Shown piece by piece: positions 1 through 10,100 of a DNA stretch of 54,283 bases. Below the pieces are notes generated by a model that made no database searches, was not told the DNA's origin, and saw nothing but the letters and a program-made list of their open reading frames with translations. The stretch's first letter is position 1; the number at the start of each line of letters is the position of its first letter. This DNA is from an uncultured Bacteroidota bacterium (GTDB lineage Bacteria; Bacteroidota; Bacteroidia; UKL13-3), in NCBI GenBank assembly GCA_903897855.1, contig CAIUDH010000020.1, positions 1 to 54,283 of the forward strand, given 5' to 3'. The translations under genes were made by a program, and so were the position numbers.

Positions 1-490
1 AAAGACCCATTAAACAATACATCATTTCTAGCTAAAATATTAAATAGTCGATAATGATAACTAGATGGATTAGAATTTTTTTCATTAAAAAAACAAACAA
101 CAGAATCTTTATAGTTTTGTACATAACGAAGCCCATTAAATAAAGAAAACTTGGTTGTGGCGCCGGTGATACCTGCGGCTATAGGTATCCAAGTTGTTCC
201 ATTGTCGATGGTATATTCAAGCGAAAGAGTTGACCCGCCAGGCAAACTATTTGCATTCCAACGAATCGTTTCTGTTGTACCGAGGAGTAACTTGCAGGTG
301 ATTGAAAAAAACTTTGCCATGAATTCGCATTTCCCGTATTTATTACCCCTCTAGTAAATTTTGCATTCCAATCGGTATTGGTATTTGTTAAGGAATAGTT
401 ACTTCCGATATAAGTAAGTTGAGCTTTAGCCGTTTTTAAATAAAGATTTGTAAAAATACAAATTATAATGATTTTGGTAAAAAGCTTCAT
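1..490 (-). CDS. Secreted protein, 3' truncated by window edge, apparent frameshift
   Basis: The reading frame starts at ATG 490 with a clear signal peptide (MKLFTKIIIICIFTNLYLKTA, cut near AKAQ) and runs about 60 residues. That frame then turns into unlikely sequence and stops at 179. From the 7-T run (coding strand, 311-305) the next frame continues open to base 1 and reads like a beta-sandwich repeat, with segments such as ETIRWNANSLPGG and LEYTIDNGTTWIPIAAG. One extra T, or a -1 slip on the run, joins the halves into one continuous protein. This is either a real frameshift, a slippery site or a sequencing/assembly error. The C terminus lies outside the window, so no function can be given beyond a secreted surface-type protein. 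The 219 bp upstream (491-709) hold the lpdA promoter and nothing else I recognise. Confidence 0.6.
305..311 (-). other. Homopolymer T7 (coding strand) at the frameshift
   Basis: Seven A on the plus strand, seven T in the coding direction of the first gene. Reading AGT TTT TTT and stepping back one base continues TCA ATC ACC, which is exactly the downstream open frame. The position therefore fits -1 slippage, a one-base deletion, or a homopolymer sequencing error. Confidence 0.6.
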
Positions 491-676
491 AGGTATAATA
501 ATTAAAGAATTTTATTGGCTTTTATTAAATTGATGCCGGATGCACTATGCAAAATCAGTGTTACCCAAGATTGTAAATAATGAAATAAACCTAGAGGTAA
601 TTGAGCCAAGTTGTATTCGGCGGCTTTGGGAGGTGATTTGTCGGTTATTCCCTCTTAATTAATTCGTAATTTGTAT

Positions 677-684
677 TACTTTTG
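677..684 (+). promoter_or_regulatory. Bacteroidota -7 box (TACTTTTG) before lpdA
   Basis: TACTTTTG fits the TAnnTTTG consensus used by the Bacteroidota primary sigma factor and lies 26 bp before the lpdA start. The same TACTTTTGCCAT string precedes yceD at 12557. No good -33 TTG is seen at the usual distance. Confidence 0.45.
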
Positions 685-709
685 CCATTCATAAAAAATC
701 ATTGATTCC

Positions 710-2098
710 ATGAATTTAGATATACTCGTTATTGGTAGTGGACCTGGTGGATACGTTGCCGCCATTCGCGCTTCACAGCTCGGCCTAAAAGTAGGCGTAA
801 TTGAAAAAGCTGAAGTCGGAGGCGTTTGTCTTAATTGGGGATGTATACCTACCAAAGCGCTCCTGAAATCGGCCCAGGTATTCGAATATATTAAACATTC
901 GGCCGATTATGGGATCACGGTAAAAGAATACAGTCAGGATTTTAATGCGGTGGTGAAACGCAGTCGGGATGTGGCCGCCGGCATGAGCAAAGGGGTTCAA
1001 TTTTTATTGAAGAAAAACAAAATTGAAGTTATTAACGGATACGGTAAGCTCGCCGGTAGTGGAAAAGTAGAGGTGACGAAAGAAGATGGCACGAAAGAAA
1101 TTCATACTGCGAAACATATCATTTTAGCTACCGGGGCTCGAAGCCGCGAGCTGCCCAATATTAAGATTGACGATAAAAAAATCATAGGATACCGCAAAGC
1201 CATGGTATTGGAAAGTCTTCCCAAGAGCATGGTCATCATGGGAAGTGGAGCCATCGGTATGGAGTTTGCCTATTTCTATAACTCGATGGGAACCAAGGTA
1301 ACCATCGTCGAATTCCTTCCTTCAATCCTGCCTGTGGAAGACGAAGAGATATCCAAACAAATGGAGCGTGTTTTTAAGAAGAACGGAGTCACCATTATGA
1401 CGTCATCGTCGGTGGAGAGTGTTGATACTTCTGGCGAAGGCTGTAAAGTAAGTGTGAAGAGTGCCAAAGGAGATATTGTCATTGATTGCGATATGGTACT
1501 TTCTGCCGTGGGCATTACCACCAATTTAGAAAACTTAGGACTGGAAGAGAATAAGGTTGCCGTTGATAAAGGCAAGGTATTGGTGGATGAGTTTTACCGT
1601 ACCAATATTGCCGGTGTTTATGCCATTGGCGATATCACCAGCGGGCCGGCTTTGGCGCATGTAGCCAGTGCCGAAGGAATTATTTGTGTTGAGAATATTG
1701 CAGGCCTCAAGCCTCATCCATTAAACTACGGCAATATACCAGGCTGCACCTATACCAATCCGGAGGTAGCCTCGGTAGGACTTACCGAAAAGGCGGCCAA
1801 AGAAAAAGGATACGATATTAAAGTAGGGAAATTCCCCTTCTCTGCTTCAGGTAAAGCTTCTGCTGCAGGTACCAAAGACGGTATGATTAAAGTAATATTT
1901 GATGCGAAATATGGAGAGTGGCTTGGAGCGCATTTTATAGGAGCGGGCGTTACGGAGTTAATCGCGGAGGTTGTGGTAGCCAGAAATTTGGAGACCACGG
2001 GGCACGAAATTATCAAGAGTATTCACCCCCACCCTACTATGAGTGAAGCCATTATGGAAGCCGTAGCTCAGGCTTACGGCGAGTGTATCCACCTTTAA
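710..2098 (+). CDS. lpdA: Dihydrolipoyl dehydrogenase (E3)
   Basis: This is the 462-residue flavoprotein that reoxidises dihydrolipoamide with NAD+ in the 2-oxoacid dehydrogenase complexes and the glycine cleavage system. Visible motifs are the FAD-binding GSGPGG (residues 9-14), the redox disulfide in GGVCLNWGC (C40 and C45), an NAD-binding GSGAIGMEFA near residue 178, the second FAD motif YAIGDI near 304, and the catalytic His-Glu pair in HPHPTMSE (about 439-446). Length and order are normal for the family. It stands alone here with no E1 or E2 genes beside it, so it may serve several complexes. The ATG start is the only sensible one because the FAD motif follows at once. Confidence 0.96.
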   Translation: MNLDILVIGSGPGGYVAAIRASQLGLKVGVIEKAEVGGVCLNWGCIPTKALLKSAQVFEYIKHSADYGITVKEYSQDFNAVVKRSRDVAAGMSKGVQFLLKKNKIEVINGYGKLAGSGKVEVTKEDGTKEIHTAKHIILATGARSRELPNIKIDDKKIIGYRKAMVLESLPKSMVIMGSGAIGMEFAYFYNSMGTKVTIVEFLPSILPVEDEEISKQMERVFKKNGVTIMTSSSVESVDTSGEGCKVSVKSAKGDIVIDCDMVLSAVGITTNLENLGLEENKVAVDKGKVLVDEFYRTNIAGVYAIGDITSGPALAHVASAEGIICVENIAGLKPHPLNYGNIPGCTYTNPEVASVGLTEKAAKEKGYDIKVGKFPFSASGKASAAGTKDGMIKVIFDAKYGEWLGAHFIGAGVTELIAEVVVARNLETTGHEIIKSIHPHPTMSEAIMEAVAQAYGECIHL

Positions 2099-2206
2099 AA
2101 GTAGAGCGGAGTAGGCATCGAATGATGCGTTGTAAAAAGGGTGGTATATTCAATTAAATTGAGCACTACGACTTAATACTGTTTTTTCTGTAAACAACAA
2201 ACAAAG

Positions 2207-2923
2207 ATGAAAAAAAATTACCTGCTACTCATGGCGGTGATACTGCTATGCAAAGTATCTGATGCCCAGTATTACACCTTTCTCACCTTCGGTTACAACG
2301 GAGGTATTTCTAATAGCAAAGCGGTGGTGAATAACTTCGTGAAGGATTATAACGACATCCGCCCTTACAACACGCAGAAGATGAACCCACAGGATTATAT
2401 TCAAGGGTTTACCGGCTCTTGGGGCTGGGGAAGCGACGGCCTTTTTTTAGATTTTATGTACACCAATAAATATTCGTTACAAACTGCCATAGGCGTTCCC
2501 CCATCAACGGGGGTGCTCACCCGGCGTGATGTGCGATTTACCTATAATACTCTAAGTGTGTGTATGTACTTTGTAAATTTTGAGCATAAAAGTTTTCGGG
2601 GCCCTGGTTTAAGTATTGATTTTGGAAAAATGAAACAGCGTACTCGAGTGGGCGATGCGGGTACCTTGGAAACTACTGATTATACTGATGTAGGTATTAG
2701 TAAAACATTAGGCTTGACACTTTGTTACGATTACAAAGTGAAAATAGTGAAAGGGGTGTTTTTGGGTTTTCGCCCTTATTACCAATTTTTGAGAAGCGAG
2801 GCCGATATTTTGTCTATCGCATCTACGATAAACAAATCATTTACGGGTAGTTCAACAAAATTAAAAGGTGGCAATTATGGGGTACAACTGAATCTTGGTT
2901 TTGGCACTTATCATTACAACTGA
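2207..2923 (+). CDS. Secreted or outer-membrane protein of unknown function
   Basis: This 238-residue protein has a signal peptide (MKKNYLLLMAVILLCKVSDAQ) followed by a Gly/Tyr/Phe-rich sequence with alternating hydrophobic residues (FLGFRPYYQF, GVQLNLGFGTY), as in small outer-membrane beta-barrels. I do not recognise a family. It begins 108 bp after lpdA and is followed by a 156-bp gap with its own downstream promoter, so it is probably a single transcription unit. A barrel is an inference from strand pattern, not from a named domain. Confidence 0.7.
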   Translation: MKKNYLLLMAVILLCKVSDAQYYTFLTFGYNGGISNSKAVVNNFVKDYNDIRPYNTQKMNPQDYIQGFTGSWGWGSDGLFLDFMYTNKYSLQTAIGVPPSTGVLTRRDVRFTYNTLSVCMYFVNFEHKSFRGPGLSIDFGKMKQRTRVGDAGTLETTDYTDVGISKTLGLTLCYDYKVKIVKGVFLGFRPYYQFLRSEADILSIASTINKSFTGSSTKLKGGNYGVQLNLGFGTYHYN

Positions 2924-3035
2924 TTTCAATCCTGAATACCCTTTGTCTTGTAAATCCCCCTTACATTTCCGTCCATTTTAACTCCCCCCAACAAAGTGAA
3001 TTTGCAGTTAATTTTTTGTTTTGCCCTTAACTTTC

Positions 3036-3066
3036 TTTTGTAACACTTTAAACACTGCTATCTTTA
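3036..3066 (+). promoter_or_regulatory. Promoter: TTTTG-N18-TATCTTTA
   Basis: TTTTG at 3036-3040 is followed after 18 bp by TATCTTTA at 3059-3066, one mismatch from TAnnTTTG. The ATG of the beta-barrel gene is 13 bp further on, giving a very short leader. Confidence 0.45.
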
Positions 3067-3079
3067 CCAAACTTTATAC

Positions 3080-5500
3080 ATGCGACCATTTTTATTACTT
3101 CTAGCTTTGCTACTTTCGATTTTTTCTAGTGCTCAAAACTCGATGAGTTTAGCGGGTAAAATAAATAATGAGATCTATCACCCTCTCGAGTTAGCGGCGG
3201 TAGTGCTTAAAAATATCGACAGCGTTTATGTTGCAGATGTGTTCACCGGAAGTAACGGTGAATTTGCTTTTCAAAAAATCCCGAAGGGCCTTTTTTATTT
3301 AGAAGTAAGTTATCTAGGGTATGATAAATATTTCTCTTCTGTCATTGACTTTAAATTGTCGATGGTGTTACCCGCCATAAGTCTTAAAAAGAATACCACA
3401 CTCAAAGAAATAGACATCACAAAAACAAAAAATGCGATCGAGTTTAAGGCCGGCAAAATGGTGTATACCCTCGATCGCGACCAAACTAATGCAGGGCTCA
3501 ATGCTTTAGATGCACTTAGAAAAATTCCGGGAGTCTATGTCGATAATGAAGATAATATTACCGTAAGAGGGAAAGGCGGCATCAAGGTTTATATCGATAA
3601 CCGTCCCTCGGCCTTAGCGGCCGAAAGTCCGGCGGAGGCGATCAAATTTTTCCCTGCAGGCAGCATTGAAAGTATAGAAGTAATTACGAACCCCGGGGCT
3701 AAATATGATGCTGCCGGAGCCGGAGCCATCATCAATATCATTCTCAAAAAAGAGAAAAAGATGGGCATCAATGGCAACTACTCTTTAAGTTCGGGCACCC
3801 GATATGAATTTAGTGGTGTCAATAAATACAACGGTGGTTTTAATGCCAATATCCGCCGCTACAAAACCAATGTTTTCATCAACTCCGGTTTGCGCCTTGC
3901 CGAGAGTCAATCCTCTAATTCAAACGACAGAAAAAACGCGCTTGGCCAGTCCATCTTGTCTAACTCCAACAGTAAAAATAATTCTGGGGGGGTGTTTACA
4001 AAAGCTGGAATAGATTATTTCATCAACGACAAAAACATCTTCGGAGTCTTTTATTTGATAAGCTACAACGATAATTTCAGCCATGATACGTCAGTGGCTA
4101 CCAACAACTATAATAGCCCTTTTCTACCTGCGAGTCATGCAAATTCATATAAAGATGGGAGCTTCATTTCACATACCTTGAACCTTAACTATATCCTAAA
4201 AACGAAGCGGGCGGGGGAAGAGTTTTCTTTTGATTTCACCTATAGCCTGCTTAGCAGGAAAGGTGCCGATAGCATAAACACGGGCTATGAAAGACCGAAT
4301 TTGACGGATACTTTCCAACATCAATATAGTAATACCCTTGGTCATGTAATAAGTAATACCTCCCAAATAGATTATTCAAAAACACTCAAGGGGGAAGCCT
4401 CTCTTGAGGCCGGAATGAAGAATAGCTATACGGGGAATGATAGCAAGTTCAATTTCCTGAATATGGAGTCCAGCCAATGGGCCCTCGACAGCAATCTAAG
4501 TAATCAATTCGATTATTTAGAAAATGTGTTAGCCGGTTATGTTCAATATAGCAACAAGTACAAGAAATGGGAATATCTGTTAGGGTTGCGGGGCGAACAT
4601 ACCAAGGTAGCATCCAACTTAAGTGAGGTACAGCAGAAATATTTCAACCTTTTTCCCGATCTTCAACTCAGCAAAAAGTTCGAGGAGGGCCGAGAATTCT
4701 CCTTTAGTTATGGCCGACGCATCAATCGTCCGCCGTTCTCACAATTAAATAATGCCGTCAGTTATTCCGACAAATATTTGGGATTTAGAGGCAATCCAAA
4801 GTTGCAGCCGGAAATAAGCAACGAGTGTGAGATTAGTTTTCAGAAGCAATTCGACAGTAGCAAAAAGCTCAAGGTGGGGGCCCTGGGCGTGACTCTTTTT
4901 GGCTCACTCAATAAAAACTCAATCGACCGAACCGTGGTTATCGACAGCAACAAAGCGGGTTATATCACCTTCGAAAACATTAACAATGCCTGGGGGTATG
5001 GGGCTAGCTCTTTTACCCAGTTTTCGTATGACCGCTGGTATAATGCCACCGTATCAATCAGCGGTGTTTATAATCATGTAAGCGATATGAGTAAAGGCAT
5101 GGTGTATAATATCTATTCTCAACATTCGTTTAAGTTTCTGAAGAAACATAGTATTAATGTGAACGGATTTTATAACAGTAGATTTATCAATTCGCAAGGA
5201 TATATCAAGGCGATGTACCAGGTAAATGCAGGGTATAAGTTCTTGTTTAAGAAAGACAGGGCCACGTTGAGCTTTAATGTTTCAGATATTTTCAAAACCG
5301 GCCGATTCAGGTATTCTGTTGCCACACAAGGTTATAATATCGACGGTATGTTTAGGTTCGAATCGCGTTCGGCCTACCTTGTTTTTCAATACAAATTTAG
5401 TAAGGGGTGGCAGGGTGATGGCAAGAAACGAACGAAGAAAAATACCAAAGACAATCGCCTTGACTTTGAAAATAACGGGGGCGGTGGACTTGGTAAATAG
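3080..5500 (+). CDS. TonB-receptor-like outer-membrane beta-barrel protein
   Basis: The 806 residues comprise a signal peptide (about 1-18), a carboxypeptidase-regulatory-like beta-sandwich (about 20-105, with GEFAFQKIPKGLFYLEVSYLGY), a plug domain (about 130-230, with LRKIPGVYVDN and NPGAKYDAAGAGAIINI) and a long barrel matching the outer membrane protein beta-barrel family (PF14905 type) rather than SusC. Such proteins are usually annotated as TonB-dependent receptors; the substrate is unknown. The end is unusual: after the last barrel strand (LVFQYKFSKGW) there is a tail of about 30 residues rich in Lys, Asn and Gly instead of a terminal aromatic residue. It converges on the kinase gene 24 bp away. 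No SusD partner is adjacent. Confidence 0.85.
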   Translation: MRPFLLLLALLLSIFSSAQNSMSLAGKINNEIYHPLELAAVVLKNIDSVYVADVFTGSNGEFAFQKIPKGLFYLEVSYLGYDKYFSSVIDFKLSMVLPAISLKKNTTLKEIDITKTKNAIEFKAGKMVYTLDRDQTNAGLNALDALRKIPGVYVDNEDNITVRGKGGIKVYIDNRPSALAAESPAEAIKFFPAGSIESIEVITNPGAKYDAAGAGAIINIILKKEKKMGINGNYSLSSGTRYEFSGVNKYNGGFNANIRRYKTNVFINSGLRLAESQSSNSNDRKNALGQSILSNSNSKNNSGGVFTKAGIDYFINDKNIFGVFYLISYNDNFSHDTSVATNNYNSPFLPASHANSYKDGSFISHTLNLNYILKTKRAGEEFSFDFTYSLLSRKGADSINTGYERPNLTDTFQHQYSNTLGHVISNTSQIDYSKTLKGEASLEAGMKNSYTGNDSKFNFLNMESSQWALDSNLSNQFDYLENVLAGYVQYSNKYKKWEYLLGLRGEHTKVASNLSEVQQKYFNLFPDLQLSKKFEEGREFSFSYGRRINRPPFSQLNNAVSYSDKYLGFRGNPKLQPEISNECEISFQKQFDSSKKLKVGALGVTLFGSLNKNSIDRTVVIDSNKAGYITFENINNAWGYGASSFTQFSYDRWYNATVSISGVYNHVSDMSKGMVYNIYSQHSFKFLKKHSINVNGFYNSRFINSQGYIKAMYQVNAGYKFLFKKDRATLSFNVSDIFKTGRFRYSVATQGYNIDGMFRFESRSAYLVFQYKFSKGWQGDGKKRTKKNTKDNRLDFENNGGGGLGK

Positions 5501-5524
5501 CAAATTGTGCTATTTAAATTCTTT

Positions 5525-7132
5525 TTATTTGTTGAAATATTCTGATATCAATAAATCTAATTTGATTTGAGACACCGGCATGGTTAAGCAATTATTGTAT
5601 CCTTCCTGAATCATCATTTCCAGAGTTTCGTCGGCCGTTCCCGATACCAAGGCAAAAAGAACCACCTCTTTGTTGAACTTTCGAATTTCCTTAACCACGG
5701 TATATCCATTGATTCGGGGCATTCTTGTATTTAGTATTACAAAATCGATGCTGTGATCATTATTGCATATTTCAATGGTTTCTATACTCGTTTGGGCCCT
5801 TACTAAGGTATCCGCTAATTTCTCGAAGATGGGGTGTAAATATTCGTAATTTAGATCATCAGGCTCCGCAATCACAATTGTCTTAAATTTCTTCCCCCAA
5901 TTAGGTTCAATAGCAAGTTCTATTTCCTCCTCATCGACCTTTGGACTCATGGGTAATGTCGCAAATACTGATGTACCATGGGTTTTTCCTGAGACAAGGT
6001 GTACCGAACCACCGATTAATTTAATTAAGCCCGAAGCGATACTCAACCCTAGCCCACTGCCTTCATAACTGCGTGTCATGGAATTATCTTCTTGAATAAA
6101 AATAGCCGAAATGCGCTTCTGTGCCTCTAAATCAACTCCAATACCTGTATCTTTAATGAAAAATATTGCTTTATCATCATTACATTCAAAGCCTAAAGTA
6201 ATGCTCCCGCTTGCGGTGAATTTTATAGCGTTGTTTAAAATATGAGATAATGCTTTGATCAGCATTTCTTTATCGGTATCTAAAATTAATCCCACAGGGT
6301 TTACGAGATACTGCAATTTAAATTCTAGATTTTTATTGACACAGTGTTCATAAAAATCGTGATGCAAGGTTTGCAGAATATAGAAGCAATCCACTGGTGC
6401 GTTATTGGCAACCATGTTGCCAGAAACAATCAGAGATATATCCATGTAATCATTTACAGTATTAGTCAATCGTGCACTATTTCGCTTCAAAACTTCAAAA
6501 TGCCCTTCCTTTTCCTTCTGTGTAATATCTGGCTTGATTATAAAGGAGGCGAAACCAATGATACCCGACAAGGGAGTACGAATTTCATGGGAAATATTAT
6601 TCAGGAATGCCGTTTTGAGCCGATCACTTGCTTGCGCTCTATCTTTTGCAATAACTAATTCTTTGTTATTACGTAAAAGTTCTAGGGTTCGTTCTTTTAC
6701 TTTGTTCTCTAAATTTATATTCTGGTTTTCCATTTCCAAGTATAAAACTCTTGCAAACAGCATGTTTTTAATACGCAAACCCACTTCAATTAAATCGAAT
6801 GGTTTAGGAAGAAAGTCAGTTGCCCCTTCGGCTAAGGCACGCCGTTTTGCTACACTGGTAATGTCGGCGGTAAGCACAAGAATGGGGAGATAGGCCCCGG
6901 TAGGAATCACTTCCTTTAACTGAGTCAGTACTTCGTAACCCGAAAGATAGGGCATCATTAAATCGAGTAAAATTATATCCGGCTTATATGAATTAAACAT
7001 TTCCAGAACATTTCTAGAATCGCTGGTACTATGAATCTGCTTATAGCCCTGCATTTTAAGCAGTTCCTCAAGGATAGCAATGTTTCCCGCTTTATCATCT
7101 ACAATCAGAATTGTTGCATCTAAATAGGTCAT
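5525..7132 (-). CDS. Hybrid histidine kinase: receiver-HisKA-HATPase-pseudo-receiver
   Basis: This is a 535-residue cytoplasmic protein with no membrane segments. The N-terminal receiver is canonical (acidic D12 D13, phosphoacceptor D57 in LLDLMMP, K110 in LPKPFD). A coiled coil (about 135-170) leads to HisKA with H182 in SHEIRTPLSG, then HATPase (N box near 301, DTGIGV near 328, GSGLGLSIA near 358). The C-terminal domain (about 415-535) has receiver architecture, but the phosphoacceptor position is N468 (VILNTRMP) and the conserved Lys is Met (LTMP, M518). It probably cannot be phosphorylated and may act as a docking module. The gene is 39 bp downstream of the seven-PAS kinase on the same strand, so the two are likely co-transcribed and may form a phosphorelay. 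No DNA-binding output protein is adjacent. Confidence 0.9.
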   Translation of the reverse strand: MTYLDATILIVDDKAGNIAILEELLKMQGYKQIHSTSDSRNVLEMFNSYKPDIILLDLMMPYLSGYEVLTQLKEVIPTGAYLPILVLTADITSVAKRRALAEGATDFLPKPFDLIEVGLRIKNMLFARVLYLEMENQNINLENKVKERTLELLRNNKELVIAKDRAQASDRLKTAFLNNISHEIRTPLSGIIGFASFIIKPDITQKEKEGHFEVLKRNSARLTNTVNDYMDISLIVSGNMVANNAPVDCFYILQTLHHDFYEHCVNKNLEFKLQYLVNPVGLILDTDKEMLIKALSHILNNAIKFTASGSITLGFECNDDKAIFFIKDTGIGVDLEAQKRISAIFIQEDNSMTRSYEGSGLGLSIASGLIKLIGGSVHLVSGKTHGTSVFATLPMSPKVDEEEIELAIEPNWGKKFKTIVIAEPDDLNYEYLHPIFEKLADTLVRAQTSIETIEICNNDHSIDFVILNTRMPRINGYTVVKEIRKFNKEVVLFALVSGTADETLEMMIQEGYNNCLTMPVSQIKLDLLISEYFNK

Positions 7133-7171
7133 TGGGATTGTAATTTTTATTTTGGAAGTGGAGTAAATATT

Positions 7172-10100
7172 TTATTTGTCTTTTTTTCTGGTGACAAACT
7201 TGTCGACTAAAGACAGAAAATCAATAATGTCAAAGGGTTTTGATAAATAGCCTGTTGCACCTTGAGCAAGCTGATATTCTTGCATTCCCGGCAAGGCATT
7301 CGCGGTGACAATCACAACGGGGATGTTCTTTGTTTTTTCTTCAAGATGTAAAAGTTTAAGAACTTCGCTGCCATGAATTTCGGGCAAGTCGAGGTCAAGT
7401 AAAATTAAATCAGGTTGGTTTTCTATCGCTAATTCAACCGCCGAACTCCCGGTTAAATCAAGTAATAAATCTATTCCTTTTCGCTTGCTATGCAGAATTT
7501 CTTCCACCAATTCTATGTTCGATTGATTGTCTTCAACATACAAAATTTTCCCCACGATGTCATCGGATGAATCTACTAACGGGTTAGCACTACTCGAGTT
7601 GGAGTTGTTAAATTGAGCCGTGAGGCTAGCCAGAGGCAATTCGAATGAGAAAGTGCTGCCTTCATTTACAATACTTTCTACTTCAACAATCCCCTTCATA
7701 GCAGCCAAAAGTTTTTGCACTACGACCAAACCCAGACCAGTACCTTCTATTTGAGTTTTTTCGGCGCCCGTGCGCTCAAAAGGATTGAAAATTTTTGTGA
7801 TATTCTCCGATGCAATTCCAATTCCGTAATCTTTGATAATCACTCTTAAATTGATTGACATATTTGCAGTCACTTTCGTTTCGGTAGAAACGATCACTTT
7901 CCCGCCTTCATTACTATACTTAATCGAATTTTCAAGTAGGTTTATTAAAATTTGCTTAAGTCGTAAATGGTCTGCCATTACAAAGACCTGATTCGTAGGC
8001 GAATCAATTAATTCTAAGATAATATGCTTCGCTTTTAACTGCGGCTCTAACACCTCCAACGTTTCTTGCAAAACCGAACTAAATTTAGTGGGCTCAATGG
8101 AAAACAAAATGTGGCCTGATTCAATACTAGATATATCTAACACTTCGTTAATCAACTGAAGTAAATGTTTCCCTCCACTATAAATATAACTTACATTTCT
8201 TTCTTGAGTGACACTAAGTTCACCCATTTGCATTAACTGGGCAAATCCGAGAATTGAATTTAAAGGGGTGCGCAACTCGTGACTCATACGCGCAAGAAAT
8301 TCACTTTTCGCGATGTTTGCATATTCAGCCTCCAGTTTTGCTTTTTTTACTTCTTCTTCTGCTTTTTTGCGTTCCGTAATATCTATAGCAATGCCTCCAA
8401 TAAAAGCTTCATCACTAAGACCTTCAACTACAAACTTTTGTGTTTCATAATGATGTAATTCGCCATCCAAATTAAAAAAACTCTCTTCAATAATTACTCT
8501 GCCGGCCTCGAGGGTGTTTTTATCATCTGTAATAATTCTATCCGCTGTTTCTTGATCGAAAATTTCAGATAATGACTTATTTATCCAAGTAGCTGATCCC
8601 AATGCTTGATGCATCGCCTTATTTGAGTAGACCATTTTGCTTTCAAAATTTTTCATGAATACCAAAGCCGGCAATTGATTCATGAACGCTTCAAACATAT
8701 GTTCACTTTTTTTCAGTGCCGCTTCCGCCAATTTCCGCTCTGTAATATCATGAAGTGAAGTAACCCTTACATTTCTGCCTTTAAAGAAGATCATCTTTCC
8801 ACTTAATACACAAGGGAATGTGGTGCCGTCTTTTCGTAAAGCTGTTACTTCATAGGGTTTCTCATAACCTGAGATCATGTGCTCCATGACCAAGGCCCGA
8901 TGCTCTGGAACGATCCAGTCGGTACCATAGCGTCCAATGGCTTCTTCATCGGTGTATCCAAACACCTCTCTTCCAGTTTGATTTTGCTCTATACAAACAC
9001 CTTTTTCGGAAAAGAAAATAGAATCAAAAGAGGCTTCACTTAAAGTTCGAAATTTTTCTGTACTCAATCGGGCATCGAGCAAACCCTGCTGCTTTGAAGT
9101 AATATCCTCGAAGATGTAGAACCTTCCAAAATATTCATCATCCAGGCCACGTATTTGGGTAGAATAGCGATGAATAGTTCGGTTTTCAACAAATGGAATC
9201 TCGTCATCCACCACCACCCTATTCTCCTCCTCTTGAAGCGGCCTACATGATTCGGCAAAGGCAGGAATATCAAGTAACATCGGCAGACAAGCAGGAATGA
9301 TATCATTATTTTTTAACTCCCCGCGAGAAATTTGATCCGCCAAATGTTCTATATTCCAAATCTCCAAGAAGCGTTTGTTGGAGTATAAGATTTCATCGGT
9401 ACGATTATCAACCACCAAAAACCCTAGGGGTGATGCGTTAGCCATAAATTCAAGCAATGATTGATTCCAACGCAAATCATGTTCTACCTTCAAACGTTCA
9501 CCAAGTTCCGCTTTGAGCAATGTTTTTGCTTCACTTAATTTTTCGGTTCTCTCCTCAACTTTCCTTTCGAGTGTTGCATTTAGATCTCTTATCTCAATTT
9601 CCGATTGCTTACGATTCGTTATATCCTCTTCAATGGCTAAATAATGTGTGATTTCATTGTTTTTACCAATGATGGGCGAAATTAACGCCGATACCCAATA
9701 GGAGCTGCCGTTTTTTCTTCTGTTTTGAAACTCACCCTCCCATTTGCTTCCCGATTTTAAAACTCTAAAAAGCTCCTTATAAACTGCTTCGGAATTTTCA
9801 CCACTATTAAACATCCTAGGATTCTTACCTATCAATTCATCTTTAGGATATCCCGTTAACTCTGTCATTTTAGGGTTCACATATTCAATATCCCCCGCCG
9901 TGTTCGTGATGAAGACCATGACCGGCGATTGTTCAACCGCTTGTAGTATTTTTTCTAATTCACGGTTAGCGTTCTCGCGCGTACTAATATCCCGGTATTT
10001 CCATAAATGACCAGAGTATTTATTGTCTAAATAAGTAGGGATATAATCTCGTTCAAGCACCCGGCCATCTACCAATCGAAGCTCGTCATTGAAAACAGGT

